Part shown: positions 34,401 to 46,530 of the stretch, in pieces
How positions within the stretch are numbered: position 1 is the first letter of the stretch
Layout: each line of letters opens with the position of its first letter
NCBI GenBank assembly: GCA_947561585.1
Contig: CANNZV010002544.1
Span: 29,847 to 93,846, forward strand
DNA length: 64,000 bases
Direction: 5' to 3'
Source: Caprella mutica
Lineage: Eukaryota > Arthropoda > Malacostraca > Amphipoda > Caprellidae
Made by a program: the position numbers and the translations under genes
The notes under the pieces: generated by a model
Told to the model about the DNA's origin: nothing
What the model saw: the letters and a program-made list of their open reading frames with translations, nothing else
Database searches by the model: none

Positions 34401-37033
34401 ATGAGATAATGATTATCAATACATACATAAGTTAATGGCTGAATTCAAATTAGGTAGATTTATTGTCGTAATAAGATAACTACTATATATACTTATAATC
34501 GAAACATATATGAAAATTTATCACGTATATCATGTAAAAATGTATATACACTTCGAATGACGAGAAAATCTGTAAATGTGATTGAAGAATTTACTGCGCA
34601 ATGTTCAAATTGATAAATGAATACGATCAATTTTGAAAAGGTTGTGTATTGTTTATATCTTGAATAACACCACTTATTAATTAAAATTACACAAGCGGTA
34701 GAGTCTTATTTAAAAATGGTTACAGTGGATGGTACCGATAGTGGAAGAGGTGACCACCCATACGGGGGGCTGCTATGTTTTAAATTCCTTGGCGTTATTT
34801 ACTTCTAAGCATCTTAACCGGAACTCACTAATGAGCTAAAACTCTGTCCATAACTTGAATGGTTCAATCACACTTCTAATCTATTTGGGCCAGCAGTAAA
34901 GCACGAGAATTCTAAAAGACATTAAGACTAACTGCTTTGTACATTTCACATACAAAAAGGTTATTATTATTCCAAAAAAAATTGATATCTCTAAAATATT
35001 TTATTACTCCGTGCGAAAGATACCCAGAATAATTACTTTACGACTTATATAGCTAATACATTTTTAGCTAATTCCGAATGGTATAATTACCAAGGTACAC
35101 CATTGAATACCCTGCGTGTTCCCCAGATCTCACTACCATGGACTTTTTTTTGTGTGGATATCTAAATGACAAAGTTTATCGCACCAAACCAAGAAGAATT
35201 GATGCATTGAAATTAAAAAAGACAATGTCTCAATATTCCTAATGGCCTATTTTGTGACGTTTGCGAATTCTTTGGTGCACGTTATCAGCATTGCCAGGTC
35301 AGTCCAGGTCAGTAATAGATTTGAACATTTGAAAAAGTTAATTCTTCATGCACAATCATTTTCTGTAATCGAAGCTGTTCCATTTCAGTCTGTGTTCATA
35401 AATACAGGGTTACTCGTCATTTAAAGTGTTTTTTTCTTTTATCGCCTTTTATATAATGTATACTTTAAAAGAATCATGTCATAAGACAGATCTAATAATT
35501 TGCAATTCCGAAAGGTAATTTGAAGTAACATAATATAATTTATATCGAAATTGTTATGATATTTGATTCTTTAAAAAGGAAATTGTTTTAATTCGAGAAA
35601 AACAACATTACAATAATTAAAGGGGCAGTAAACTTTTTTTTAAAAAGGCCCTTTTTCCTATTGAAAATGTTGTTATTAATTAGTTGTATACACACGAGAG
35701 TTCATTTGTCTTATAGTTAACTAACAACCATAAGATATATAAATATAATAATTTGGTTTTTTAAGTCCAAAGTTCACCGCATCTGCAGGGAGGGCGCTGC
35801 GAATTGTTATTGTTCACATTCCTTATCAGCTGTTCAAATGAGATACAGTCTATTCTATTAGCAGTGTCTATTATTGTTAATAGTCTTCTATTAGCAGTGC
35901 TCATTTTAGCCACTTTCAATACAACAAGTTAAGTAGAACGAATAAAAAACTAAGTAGCTACGGATTATATGGTGTTTCGTGCGTATGTGTGCGTGTGTAC
36001 GTATTAGCTGAGTTTTAGTTCCAGATTACATAAGTAGATGGCGCTACATTTGTGAAATATTTTTTAAACAGGAGTTTAAAAAATGAAATAACTATATCTT
36101 ATTCCATTATTAATACCCCTTCATCAATTTATCAACATTAGAGAAAAAGTTTGTCCAAAGGTTAACTACCCCTTTAAGCTATTCCCTTGTTATAAATTTT
36201 CATATAATTACTTCGTAATTCCAAGTACAAGGAACTCCTGAGAATTTTTGGATGCATCTGCCAACTTCCACATCTTCATGCTTTGAATAGGACATATTGA
36301 GGCACTCTCCAATGTGAGGACCGACCTTAGCCAAAGCTCCACGACTGAGGATCATTCCAGGGCCACCCATGCAGTAGTTCTCATCCTCCAAGAGAGATAG
36401 CGTTCCAATTTCAGTTTTACTTCCTTTGCCCATCTGACCAATGTAGAATATTTTTGAACTGTTAATAGAGCGCAGAAACTTTTCTAATCTCTCTGGTATG
36501 ATGTATACGTCGTCATCAGCTCTGATGAAGAACTCGAAACTGTTGAGGTGGTGATCATACATGAACTTAAGCAACATGAATGATTTCTTGATGGGAGGGT
36601 AAGAGTCATCAACCCCTTGCAGGCGGATCAGAGGTACATCTCCAATAGCAGCTTCTGCATTCTCTTCAGTAAATACGACCACTTCTCCCGGTATTTTGGT
36701 CGCCCAAGTACCAAGCACTGCAGTCACTCTAGTATCTATAAATTTTTGGGTTGTCATCACACCCACAAATACCAATTGTTTTTCTCTGGTCAAAATATTC
36801 CTTGTAGAAATGAAATCTTCATCCATAGTTATTTTATCCACTGAAGTATTTTCAGAGCAGTGATGAAATAATGTGTAGAACGTTTTCCTAATTATTAAAG
36901 CTATGCCTATTCCAACAAAGATGAAAAAAATGAACCAAAGAACATCATGAAATAAAGTATTGGATGATGATTTTCTGATGGATTTTCTTTCATTTCGATC
37001 TTCACTTTTTTCCTGCATTCTAAAATGTATCAT
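25428..37033 (-). CDS. CHSY1: Chondroitin sulfate synthase, intact 12-exon gene (copy A)
   Basis: Exons, 5' to 3': 37033-36212, 32919-32779, 31171-31039, 30548-30371, 30178-30013, 29931-29872, 29801-29723, 29576-29416, 28846-28697, 27193-27113, 25888-25751, 25658-25428. The sum is 2340 nt, 779 aa plus stop, with all junctions GT-AG and in phase (vertebrate CHSY1 about 802 aa). It is a type II membrane protein with its TM at about residues 30-49. The N-terminal GT31 domain has GVDDSYPP (140) and RADDDVYI (171). The C-terminal GT7-like domain has LDVD (607-610) and GWGGED (692-697). Both metal-binding motifs are present, favouring a bifunctional CHSY over the CHPF type. It polymerises GlcA/GalNAc in the Golgi. 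CHSY1 versus CHSY3 orthology is not settled. A pyrimidine-AG lies 2 nt before the ATG, hinting at an upstream noncoding exon. Confidence 0.95.
26163..26605. mobile_element. TTAA-flanked MITE in intron 10 of copy A
   Basis: Ends CCCTAATGAGTTT and AAACTCATTAGGG with TTAA outside each (26159-26162, 26606-26609). The matching intron of fragment C lacks it. Confidence 0.75.
27783..28326 (+). mobile_element. MITE with CAGGGTACAG ends, intron 9 of copy A
   Basis: Left CAGGGTACAGGATCATAAAC and right complement TACCCTATGTTACTGTATCCTG. The same family forms the palindrome at 37129-38222, and a truncated copy lies at 61405-61460 in copy B. Confidence 0.75.
28930..29270 (+). pseudogene. Tc1-like transposase fragment (HTH region)
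   Basis: Degenerate reading [16 protein letters not shown] then [18 protein letters not shown] and later [14 protein letters not shown], as in Tc1-type DNA-binding halves. Stops and shifts are present. It lies in intron 8 of copy A. Confidence 0.6.
31211..32518 (-). mobile_element. Degenerate Tc1/mariner element, intron 2 of copy A
   Basis: Inverted ends TACACTGCGTTCCATCAGAAA and GATGGAACACGATGTATA, each next to TA. Minus-strand text includes a [14 protein letters not shown] DDE motif near 31690, with many frame breaks. Intron 2 of copy B is only 280 bp, consistent with no insertion there. Confidence 0.75.
33016..34311 (+). mobile_element. mariner-type transposon, complete ends, intron 1 of copy A
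   Basis: 1296 bp with perfect 27-bp inverted repeats beginning CAGGGTGGGGCGTAAG, flanked by TA (33014-33015, 34312-34313). It encodes a broken transposase. It is antisense to the host gene, and copy B shows the empty site. Confidence 0.95.
33170..34188 (+). pseudogene. mariner transposase, broken
   Basis: The N-terminal helix-turn-helix ([19 protein letters not shown]) and GRPRS linker are followed by DDE-domain motifs [15 protein letters not shown] and [12 protein letters not shown]. Lesions: an in-frame TAA at 33686-33688, a frame change near 33885 that destroys the FQQD motif region, and a TGA at 33976-33978. After these it is open to a TAA at 34186-34188. It cannot encode an active enzyme. 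The Tc1/mariner superfamily is certain; the subfamily is not assigned. Confidence 0.9.
35095..35425 (+). pseudogene. mariner transposase 3' fragment
   Basis: Text like [30 protein letters not shown], with breaks, is the third DDE motif of a different mariner lineage. It ends near a GGGTTACTCGTCATTT terminus. A related fragment is at 53600-53935. Confidence 0.65.
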
Positions 37034-37128
37034 TTCTGAAAAATATTATGAATAGTGAATTATTTTATTCTTCAAACATATATACCGTCAGAAGTCAATT
37101 ATTAACTTGTACATATTTTATGCGTGAG

Positions 37129-37851
37129 ACCAGGATACAGTAACATAGGGTATGGTAATCAGCTCATCGATTCTAGTTTGACCTGACCACTGGATGACTG
37201 GAAATAGTGACTCTGACCACACTTTGAAACCTGGGAATACCTACTTAAACTTAGTCACTTCTAAATTTAATTTTTTTCTTTTCAATTACAGACTATAGGC
37301 ATTGGTTAAATTGTATTTCCATTATTTTATCCTCAATTGTTATTCATAGGAACTACAGTTTAGCAGTTAACTAGCATTAGTTTAGGCTCCTATGTAGTAA
37401 ATCTTTGAGACCTCATTTCTTATTGATAAGTAAAAGAAATGAACAATACAAACACACTTGAATTATATCTATATATTCAACTTTGAGGTTTAATCGCTAT
37501 TTTCGCTTTTCTTTTACACCAAACCCTTATAAAATGACTTTAAACTTCTCGATATTAACATGCAAATACGAGGAATTATGAGCCACTCGATCACAAACAA
37601 AAAATGTGTTGTTTTGGTGACGCCATATTTTTGCGTCGTCTACTAGTTACTATACCCAGGGTACAGGAACATAACGGGTATAGTAACTAGTAGACGACGC
37701 AAAAATAAGACGTCACCAAAGCACACAATTCTTGTTTGTGACCGAACGGCTCATAATTCCTTGTATTTGCATGTTAATGTCGAGAAGTTTAAAGCCATTT
37801 TATAAGGGTTTCGTGTAAAAAAAAGCTAAATTGGCGATTTAACCTCAAAGT

Positions 37852-37886
<35 letters not shown>

Positions 37887-38222
37887 CTGGTTAGTTTTAT
37901 TGTTCATTTCTTTTACTTATCTACAAAAAATAGGGTCTTGAACATATGCAACCTAGGAGCCTAAACTTGAGCTAGTTAACTGCTAAATTGTAGTTCCTAT
38001 GAATAACAATTAAGGAATAAAATACTGGAATTACAATTTAACCAATGCCTAGTTAGTAATTGATAAGAAAATAATTAAATTTAGAAGTGACTAAGTTTAA
38101 GTTGGTTGTCCCATGTTTCAAAGTGAAGTCAGAGTCGCCCTTTCCAGTCACTCGGTGGTCACGTCAAACTTGATCCGATGAGCTGATTACCATACCCTAT
38201 TTTAACGTTACTGTACCCTGGG
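37129..38222. mobile_element. Head-to-head pair of CAGGGTACAG MITEs (1.1-kb palindrome)
   Basis: 37129-37670 is a minus-oriented copy and 37662-38222 a plus-oriented copy, meeting at ACTATACCCAGGGTACAGG. It lies ~95 bp upstream of the copy A start codon. Confidence 0.8.
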
Positions 38223-40690
38223 TAGTAACACTTTTGGAGTGAAGAAACTGCTGTTCTGCAAAGACAAGTTGTTGCGTCGAATATCCAGTCATGATGAAAT
38301 AATGTTAGAATTTACTTTTCTCATCGTGCATTTAAACAAAGTTGTTGTATATATAGACTGTATTTTCAGAAGACTGCATTCCTTCTCTTTCGATTGGTCT
38401 CTGTAGATCTCTCGTAAATTTTAATTCAAATTAAGAATTAAATTAAGAAAATAGCGAATACCTTCTTAAAAGAAACTTCACTCTGAAGACATTTGCACAA
38501 ACACATAGCACTGTACCTACAGAGACTGACACATGCTACTCTAAACCTTGTTATTTGTCAAGCTATTTAGTTCGATAATAAAGTGTGTTAGTGCAGATCT
38601 GTTGTTCTTTCCAGCCATATAATTGCACTTTTTCACTTAGTCATAACTTGTTTTGCTGAGAACTGGTCAAGGTATTTTTTACTTTTCTTAATTATACCAT
38701 TGCTTGGAATTTGTGTTCACGTTTCCAATCCGATTTTGAAATTTTGAAATTTGTGTTAATTTAGATATAGAAATTTCTTCTTTTCTAATTTCCATGGAAA
38801 ATTTCCAATGAGCATTATTATGAACTTTAATGACTAATAAATATAAACTCATTGAATATAAAGGGTGGTCAAAAAAAGCGCTCTCTTTTTATTTTTCAAA
38901 GTATTTGACACTCTGTCAAATAACATGCATAAGTACTGCCTAAGCAGTCATTTCATCTTAATATCTTGCCATATTGACATGTTGTAATATTTCACTCAAT
39001 CAAAATACAGTACGTGGATTATGGCTGTATGTATGTCAGATGATAACAGCTAGTTGTGATACACTGCTGAGGTTGCTTATCTCAATATTGTTTTTAAAAT
39101 GACTAAAAAAAATTGTCAAACTATTTGTGCTAAGAAATCATGGCAGGGTATTGAGAAAGAAAAGGGTAAAGGAAAATAGCTTCAGAACTAAATTCGGGGC
39201 TGTGGTGAGAAAGTGGAAACAAGGTGATACTACTCAAAATCATTAAAGAAGTGGTTGGCCACGTAAATTAAATGATCTTAATGTTCGATTAATTGTTCGT
39301 AAGGTGAAAAAAGAAAAAGCATTTGACTTGATCAGAAATTTCGGATACTCTACAGAAAGCAGGTATTGAAATCAGCAAGAACACAATGAAGAAATAATTC
39401 TTAACTTTTTTCATATTTTCTTATTTGCTTCTTTCGTGTTGATCGAAGATTGAATATATTTGTTTAGTTAATTTGCGAGTTCTTTGTCTTCTGGTATAGT
39501 GTAACCTTAAATATACATATTTCAAAACTATCTATGATCTAGGTCAATAGTTATAGATTTATATGAAGATTACAAAAATAAAAATTGCTATTTTTAGGTG
39601 TTGCACATTTGCTAATAATTGGGAAAATTGATGAAATTTCAGCATCATACACAATTTCTAGAAATACTACAAAACTCCTATACGATTGTCTACATTACGG
39701 TTGCCAAATCAGAATATCAAAGGGACAAGGTTAATATTGGATTTCTGATTCTCAAGTCTCCATACCTTCTTCTTAGATGATTGCAAAATAAATTCTATCT
39801 TCAATTTCTGTTCCTTTAAAAAGTAAATCTCAAATCCATGAATTTTGTAATTAAATTTAAATTATGAAATTGGTGGTTTAACGATATCGGAACAAAAGGC
39901 AAAATAGATACAAGAAAACTTAAGAAGCAGTGATAATGGAAAGTGGCTCAATGAATAAAGTAATCAATTATCAGTCGGTGATTGAGCTCATGGATACAGA
40001 AAAGCTACTATAAAAGAATATAATAGAAATGACACACGCACCGGTGGCTTCACTTACGAATTAAAGAGGAAATTGAAGAGGTGATAGTAAATGAAGCCTA
40101 CGAGCCTACCTAACACAAATTCTAAGACCTCGTAGTTGAATAGCATAACCCTAGCGCTATACTATAAAACTGCAAGTAGCGTTAGAAATAATAAATACGA
40201 TACAATTTACGAGCTATGCACAGCCCGACTAGTGATATAAATTCATGAATGATATATCTGAAATGAAAACAAGTTTGAGGATTATATAATATATATATAA
40301 CGAAATTATGAATATTAAAATATTACAAACAGAACCTTTGGTAAATTTGACCATACACTACACCGCTAAAATCATGAAACCTGTATTTTTGATAGATTTG
40401 CAGTATTTCGATCATTTTAGCGATATTCCATTAGGTTCAGAGGTGTAATATACATAATTTGATTGAAAGAATTTTTCTTATTTGTTTAAGATATCCTGCC
40501 TTTGATAGTTATATTAAGCTATTGCTATTGAGTGTTAAGATTTGTGAAATATAATATACGATGCTACGAATTTAATTTATTTCATTTCGAAAGAATTGAT
40601 AAAGAATTTGAAACTTATTCACCAAAATAATTCATTTTAGTATATGTTCAAATATTAATAAACAACATAATTTAATTGATACAAACTTTG
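38223..40690. other. Intergenic, transposon debris
   Basis: A Tc1-like fragment at about 38870-39400 begins GGGTGGTCAAAAAAAGCGC and includes RSGWPRKLNDLN-like text with stops. A piece of R1 lies at 40025-40200 (minus). No gene seen elsewhere. Confidence 0.5.
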
Positions 40691-40880
40691 AATTTTCAGC
40701 AAATTCACTAATTGGTATCTTTATTGTCATTTACTATTAACTTATTGGCATCTTTTCCAGTTACTACAAAAAGGCGGGGCTTATCCTAAGCAACGGTGCC
40801 AAATCTCAAAATATTGTCTGAAAAATCCACGGTTTTTGCTATTAATATTCTAACTGTATTCATAATTTGTTTCCCTGATA
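40690..40880 (+). repeat. Solo end of long-TIR element (family R2)
   Basis: Close match to 24456-24660, with the shared CAAAAAGGCGGGGCTTATCC. It is followed at once by the GGCAGTTTTCC array. Confidence 0.65.
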
Positions 40881-40885
40881 ATACA

Positions 40886-40970
40886 GTGGCAATTTTCCGG
40901 GTGGCAATCTTCCCACATTGGCAGTTTTCCCACAGTGGCAATTTTCCCTGTGGCAGTTTTCCGGGATTAG
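40886..40970. repeat. Degenerate 15-16 bp GGCAGTTTTCC array
   Basis: Five to six units of GTGGCAATTTTCC / TTGGCAGTTTTCC. The same core occurs at 51088-51140 and 62660-62756. Confidence 0.75.
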
Positions 40971-41360
40971 CAGCCACTTGGCTTCAAAATACTATTCTGC
41001 AAATGAAACTTCGATAAATATTCTTAGGTGAAGTTTTCAAAACTATAAGAGCAAAGGAGATACATATATTTGTGATGAAAAATGTCACAAACAACAAATT
41101 TCCAATATTTTTTTATAAACTATTCTAATCTTTGACCCACCAGAAAATTTAATACAATATTGAATTAATATTTGTATTGGTATTATTTCTTGTATATTAA
41201 TGAGTATTCAAAATAGTATCATAGTATCAGGCAGGAATTTAACCATAAATGTTGTCAAGAATGTTAAAATCTGGACGTAATTTAAAAAGTATATAATAAA
41301 TGCTATTTTCTTTCAATTAACATGAATAATTATATTGATCAAATTTTCAATCAACTTCAG

Positions 41361-42361
41361 GTTTAATTCCCTGCTTTCTTCAGTGAGACGAGTTAGGTCA
41401 CATTGAGGTGAGAAATAGAAAACCTATTGACAAATCATACGCTAGCTAACATAGGGAAATATAGTGAATGGTCCAGAATGAGTATGCATCTTATCAAGTA
41501 AATTTGCACGATATTTTTTGACCCTGTTAACCCAGTCGATTTGACCCGCAATGTTTAGAGTCACCTCATTTGAATGGAAAATGACAATATTTCACACGTT
41601 CTATTCAATATTATGATTTGATCCGCCATGCCAGTCGAATATCTGATGTGTTTTTTTATTCCAGTTATTTTTTCACTAAAAAACTTTGCTATTAATACAA
41701 CAAATATAATATAAGGTATGGCATGCAAATCCTTTAGTGAAATATAAAAGTGACATGACCTGTTGTTAAAAACCGAATCAAGCCATTTTGTCACGTTTTC
41801 TTCTTTATATAAAAAGCCAAAAATATGATTTACTTATTATAACACGGTACCTTACGTGCTACTGTTACCTATATCTTAAGAAGTTTATAATCTATTTATT
41901 ATGAAATACACAAAAGTAGTAGATCTTTATTCATGCTTTTCTTACATCTTGGTTATATCCCTCTAGATAACAGAGGAGAGCAGCTACTTTTCTTCCTTTG
42001 CATTCGGACAGATTTCAATGTATAGGAGTGATTTGGACGATGTTGGAGGTTTCAACTTATCTATCAAAGGCTGGGCTGGTGAAGATACAGACTTATATGA
42101 AAAGGTAGTTGATATAATTAATATCAATAGCTAAATATGAAATGACTGAAAAGTGAATATCTCAAAAGCATAAATTATGTCTTGCAGGTTTTAAGGAGCA
42201 GTTCTTTGCGAGTATTTAGAGCCGGAGAAGAGAGTTTTTGGATCACATTTATCACCAGCCTAACTGCTTCAACAATTACCGTGAAGATGACTGGGAAAAC
42301 ATTCACAAAACACAAAACAAGATGTGCATGAACTCTACTTATGCTACATTTTCCTCATGCC
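41361..42361 (+). pseudogene. Chondroitin synthase tail fragment, exons 10-12 (copy C)
   Basis: Exon 10 remnant 41361-41407 (47 nt against 81 in copy A) with an early stop GTT TAA and a 34-nt internal deletion. Exon 11 at 41967-42104 is intact at 138 nt, keeps its splice sites and reads through GWAGED. Exon 12 from 42188 has two extra T after GAGAGTTT, shifting the frame to a TGA near 42329. Introns are also homologous to copy A, starting at about 41040 within intron 9. This is genomic duplication, not a retrocopy. No exons 1-9 precede it. Confidence 0.92.
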
Positions 42362-45000
42362 TTTTTAACATATTTTTATTTCGGCCTTCATATACCTAAC
42401 AATGTCTACATAAATTGTTAGTCATATATTCCAGGTATTTTAGAAGTTATGACTGAAAAAGTTAAGCGTGGCCCTGTCAGAATTATAGGTGTTAACCCTT
42501 TAGTTACTTACATAAATAACGAGTAATGACTGCATGCAAGCAGTAGAGTGTTATCCCTTGTAAAGAAAGCATATTCTAGAGACTGGATCTGCGCTACAGA
42601 CCTAGTTCCATCTCGACCCATGTCAGACCTGTGTATTGATTTAGACAAATAAACTTTATATACTAAATCAATGGTAACATAGGATTCAAATCAAGATATC
42701 CCTCAGAGATTCTAAAATATACCTAAGAGTAAGATATTGTGTTTCATGTCCACACCTGTGGACGAATCATAAGGCAATAGTTTCGTAACTACTGACGAGC
42801 ATCTCTTTCCAACAAAGTCGCATTATCAGTTCACTCAATAGAGGTCTGGTAAACCAGCTAATCCAGTAAAATTCTTATATTACCGTCTAAATATTTGGAA
42901 AATGGATTTCCTTATTTGGAAGAGATAGTCATTGGCACAAAGAGAAATCATTTTCAGACTTATGGTGCTTTTTTTGTTTTGGTACTGAAAGTTTTTATAA
43001 GTTAAGAGTTGCTAGTTTTAAACAAAGGAATATTCTTTCTTAAGGTACTACTAATTTTGTTATAATAAGGGAAGTAAAAGATTAAAATATAAATGAATTG
43101 AAGCAGCTCTTTAATTGAATCAGACCTAGAATGGAAAGTTTACCAAATTAATTGCATGGAGTAGGCTCAGATATTAAGATATTCACAGCTTATATTCAAG
43201 GAACTTAATTACACCACTATATAATTTTACACACTCTACATTCAGCAGAATTAAGGCTCAGAAGTTAGGACAAGACCTCTAATTACGGCTAAATGACCTC
43301 AACAAGGATTTTAGGAATTCAACAAAAGATGTAAATATAATTTAGTTAAGAGAGGCCCGCATACACTAATGAGATATTTCAGATGTGGTATCATAAACCG
43401 TATTCTACCTTGAATATTTTGTGCCATGCACTTTTAGTTTCAATTCAAGAGGTACACCATATACGATATCCGGCGGATTGGCCGATAACCAAATTCTCCG
43501 AAAACTTATTCACCGAACCGGATTCTCCGAATATGAATTTGGCGAAACCCAAATTTATCGAAAACAGATTCGCCGAAGTGAGGGTTCGCCGAAAGACAAA
43601 TTTGCCGAAAGACAAATTTACCGAAAGACAAATTTTTGAAACTGAAGGTAAAATTACACAAAAGTTACAGAAAAGAAACGAAACTACGAAATCATAATTA
43701 ACCCTTATTTACACTAAATTATCCTTTAATTATTCTATCTCTTCGGTAATCATTCTACCAGTTAATCTTTGTACCACGAAATGGTTCTTTGTCTTTTCTC
43801 ACTTTAAAGACGTTCAAGCTTCATTGAGTCAGAATCAGTCAGTTATCTATGGGAGCATGTTACATTTTTTAATTTGAGCGTTTGGTGTGTTTTTAGATGG
43901 TGTGTTACTAACGTGTTTATTAATTTTTTGTGAATAATCCATGTTTACTGCTTTGTTTTAATGCAATGATGATATGATATATAATAATATAAAGATATAT
44001 ATTTCTTATTCAGTTGTTAATAGCATTCCATACAGAAGGTGTGTTGTCGCTGACATTATTGTTATTTATTCCATTTATTGCGTTTAAAACATAAAATTGT
44101 TAGTAATGAATAACATAACTATTAGTTATGTTTATATCTTCCCAATATATTATACCTCTGGCTTCAACGATAATGTCACTTGCATGAATAAATTTGTTTT
44201 AGGTAAAAACATTGACTTCTATCAACCCTTTATTAGTAATGCCATATATATTTATATTAATACTTGATACAATACAAATGATACAATATAGTAATGTCAA
44301 ACTCATATAAGAAATGTGTTTATTTATGCATAACATATAATGATGAGAAGTACAAAGTCCAACAGAATGTTCTTTTTAGATACAATGAATTTGATTTTCG
44401 ACAAATTCGTCTTTAGGATAATCTAGTTTCACCAAAGCCTATTAGAATATTTAAACCATATCAATTAAAATATAAAAAACCCTTAATTAAAACCTCACAA
44501 CTAAAGGGTTTTTAACACTAGCTGTCATCTTCGACGGGATTTAATTATATGGTTGATATAATTCCAACATTTTCGTAGTCTTTTTAACCATTCGTCTTTT
44601 CGTTGGTTTATTCAGTTTCATATCATCAACTACTTTACATTTGCCGCTCCATATTAACATACGGATATTAAAATCAGCTACATCTTCCCCTGAAAATTTT
44701 ATCAACTAATAGAAATTGTACGTTGGAAAGATCATTTCCATTAAATATGCTCTACTATATACTATAGTATATCAGAGTATGTTACATATACTCTCTTCAT
44801 CATATGTATGTGTGAATAATATCTTTTATATTTCTATTTCTAATTTTCACAGCTGTACAACAAGGTTGAGGTACGTATCACTATTCTTAAACACTTGTGT
44901 ACTAATCGCCGTTCGGAGCACTAGTGTTGAGAATTCGGCTCGTTCATTTACTGAATACTGCTTTATTATCCAAGACTATATTTATCAGTGAGTGAATAGA
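42362..45000. other. AT-rich intergenic stretch
   Basis: At 43470-43640 a degenerate ~16-bp array (TTCGCCGAAAGACAAATT) produces spurious open frames. Nothing else supportable. Confidence 0.5.
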
Positions 45001-45240
45001 TCGTGCGGTAATAAATTACTACTCTCTTTATCATTGAGTTAATTGTACAAGTGGTAATAAATTGCTGCTCTTCTTATCAGTGAGTTAATTATTGTACAAG
45101 TGGTATTGGATTGCTGCTATCAGTGAGTTAATAGTACATGTTGTATTGGATTGCTGCTATCAGTGAGTTAATAGTACATGTGGTATTGGATTGCTGCTTT
45201 TCTTATCAGTGAGTTAATTACCTTCGTAAATTTGCGTAAT
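45000..45240. repeat. Degenerate ~45-65 bp tandem repeat
   Basis: Four to five units with CAGTGAGTTAATTGTAC and ATTGCTGCT. A further unit lies at 45828-45870, on the far side of the inserted dispersed repeat. Confidence 0.75.
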
Positions 45241-45254
45241 GTTATATTTGTAAC

Positions 45255-45830
45255 CGGCATTTATTTATTTATTTATTTATTTATTTATCATCTTGTTATT
45301 CGCATAACTAAAAAAGTGTTAGTTCAAATTGCCTGTAATTTGATGAAACGATTGGTCAATGTCCAGTGACCTTCTGATAAAATTTTGGGAGTGACCTGGT
45401 CAAAGGTCAAGGTCAAGGTCATTTATAACTCAAAAAGTATTGAACCATATCGCATGATACTTGGTGGGACGATTGGTCAAAATTCAGGAACCATTTTGTT
45501 ATATTTTGGGACCGATCCGGTCAAAGATCAAGGTCATGGCCATTTATAACTAAAAAGTAGTCAACAAAATTGTCTGAAATTAATAATGTGTTGCGATTGG
45601 TCAATGTCCAGGAACCATATGGTATAATTTTGAGAGTGATCCGGTTAAAGGTAAAGGTCAAGGTCATTTATAACCTAATAACTCAAAAGTATTGAGCCTT
45701 ATTGCATGAAACTTGGTGGGCCCATTGGTCATTATCCAGTCACCAGTTTAAGATTTTGGGAGAGAACAGGTCAAAGTGGCGGCGAAGGTATGCGCTCTAC
45801 CGAGTGCACGTGATCTAGCTGTACATGCGG
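45255..45830 (+). repeat. Dispersed repeat with GGTCAAGGTCA monomers, copy 2
   Basis: Same ends and monomers as 10745-11205 (TCATCTTGTTATTCGC...GCGCTCTACCGAGTGC), with one more monomer. Inserted within the 45-kb tandem array. Confidence 0.8.
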
Positions 45831-46371
45831 TAATGGATGCTTTACTTATCACGTCAGTGAGTTAATTGTATTATCACGGAAAAATAAACGAGGTCACTTT
45901 AAATCTCAGGAGCAAAACCCGTTGAGTTTTAGTCAATATTTTGAGATTTGACACGTTGCATAAGATGAGCACCGCCTTCAAGTTATAAATTATAAAGAGA
46001 CCAATTAGTGAATAGTAAATGACTATATATATCCAATTAATGAATTCGTTGAATATTTTCGAAGATGGAGACAATTATGTTTTGTCGTATTAAACTGTAT
46101 AAACTTAATATCACATGCTTTTGTTGAAATTTCTATAATTATTGTAACTATTCTGAGTACCTTATTTTTTATTAAGTGTATCTACGAAACAGTGAGTTCA
46201 AGATACGGTAATTGAGTGATTGCTACCTAATAACTAAATTTAGCAAATGTTTTCTTCCTTGGATTTAATGTCTTGTCTATCGGCTTTTATTCAATATAAA
46301 CAATTAGGCAATTTAAATTCACAATTATTAAAGTTTTTAATTTCTAAATTCAATTTAAATTCAATAAGGAG

Positions 46372-46530
46372 AGTCATTGCTGCATGCCGCTATTAAGGAG
46401 CGCATCCAAAGAACACCTCCCGATTGCTTCAGGCCCAAACAAACTTCAAAATATCGTATTATGTTCTCCACAGATTGAAGGAAACATATTGATTGATTGA
46501 AAATCGAGGAACTGTTTCGATAAGAAAAGG
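46372..46530 (+). pseudogene. Decayed transposase helix-turn-helix region
   Basis: Reading HPKNTSRLLQ...YYVLHRLKET then IENRGTVSIRKG resembles mariner-type DNA-binding domains. Contains stops. Confidence 0.4.

Noticed and set aside
43383..43697. 104-codon plus-strand frame rich in Lys, Phe and Glu
   Set aside because: It is translation of a degenerate 16-bp CGCCGAAAGACAAATT array.
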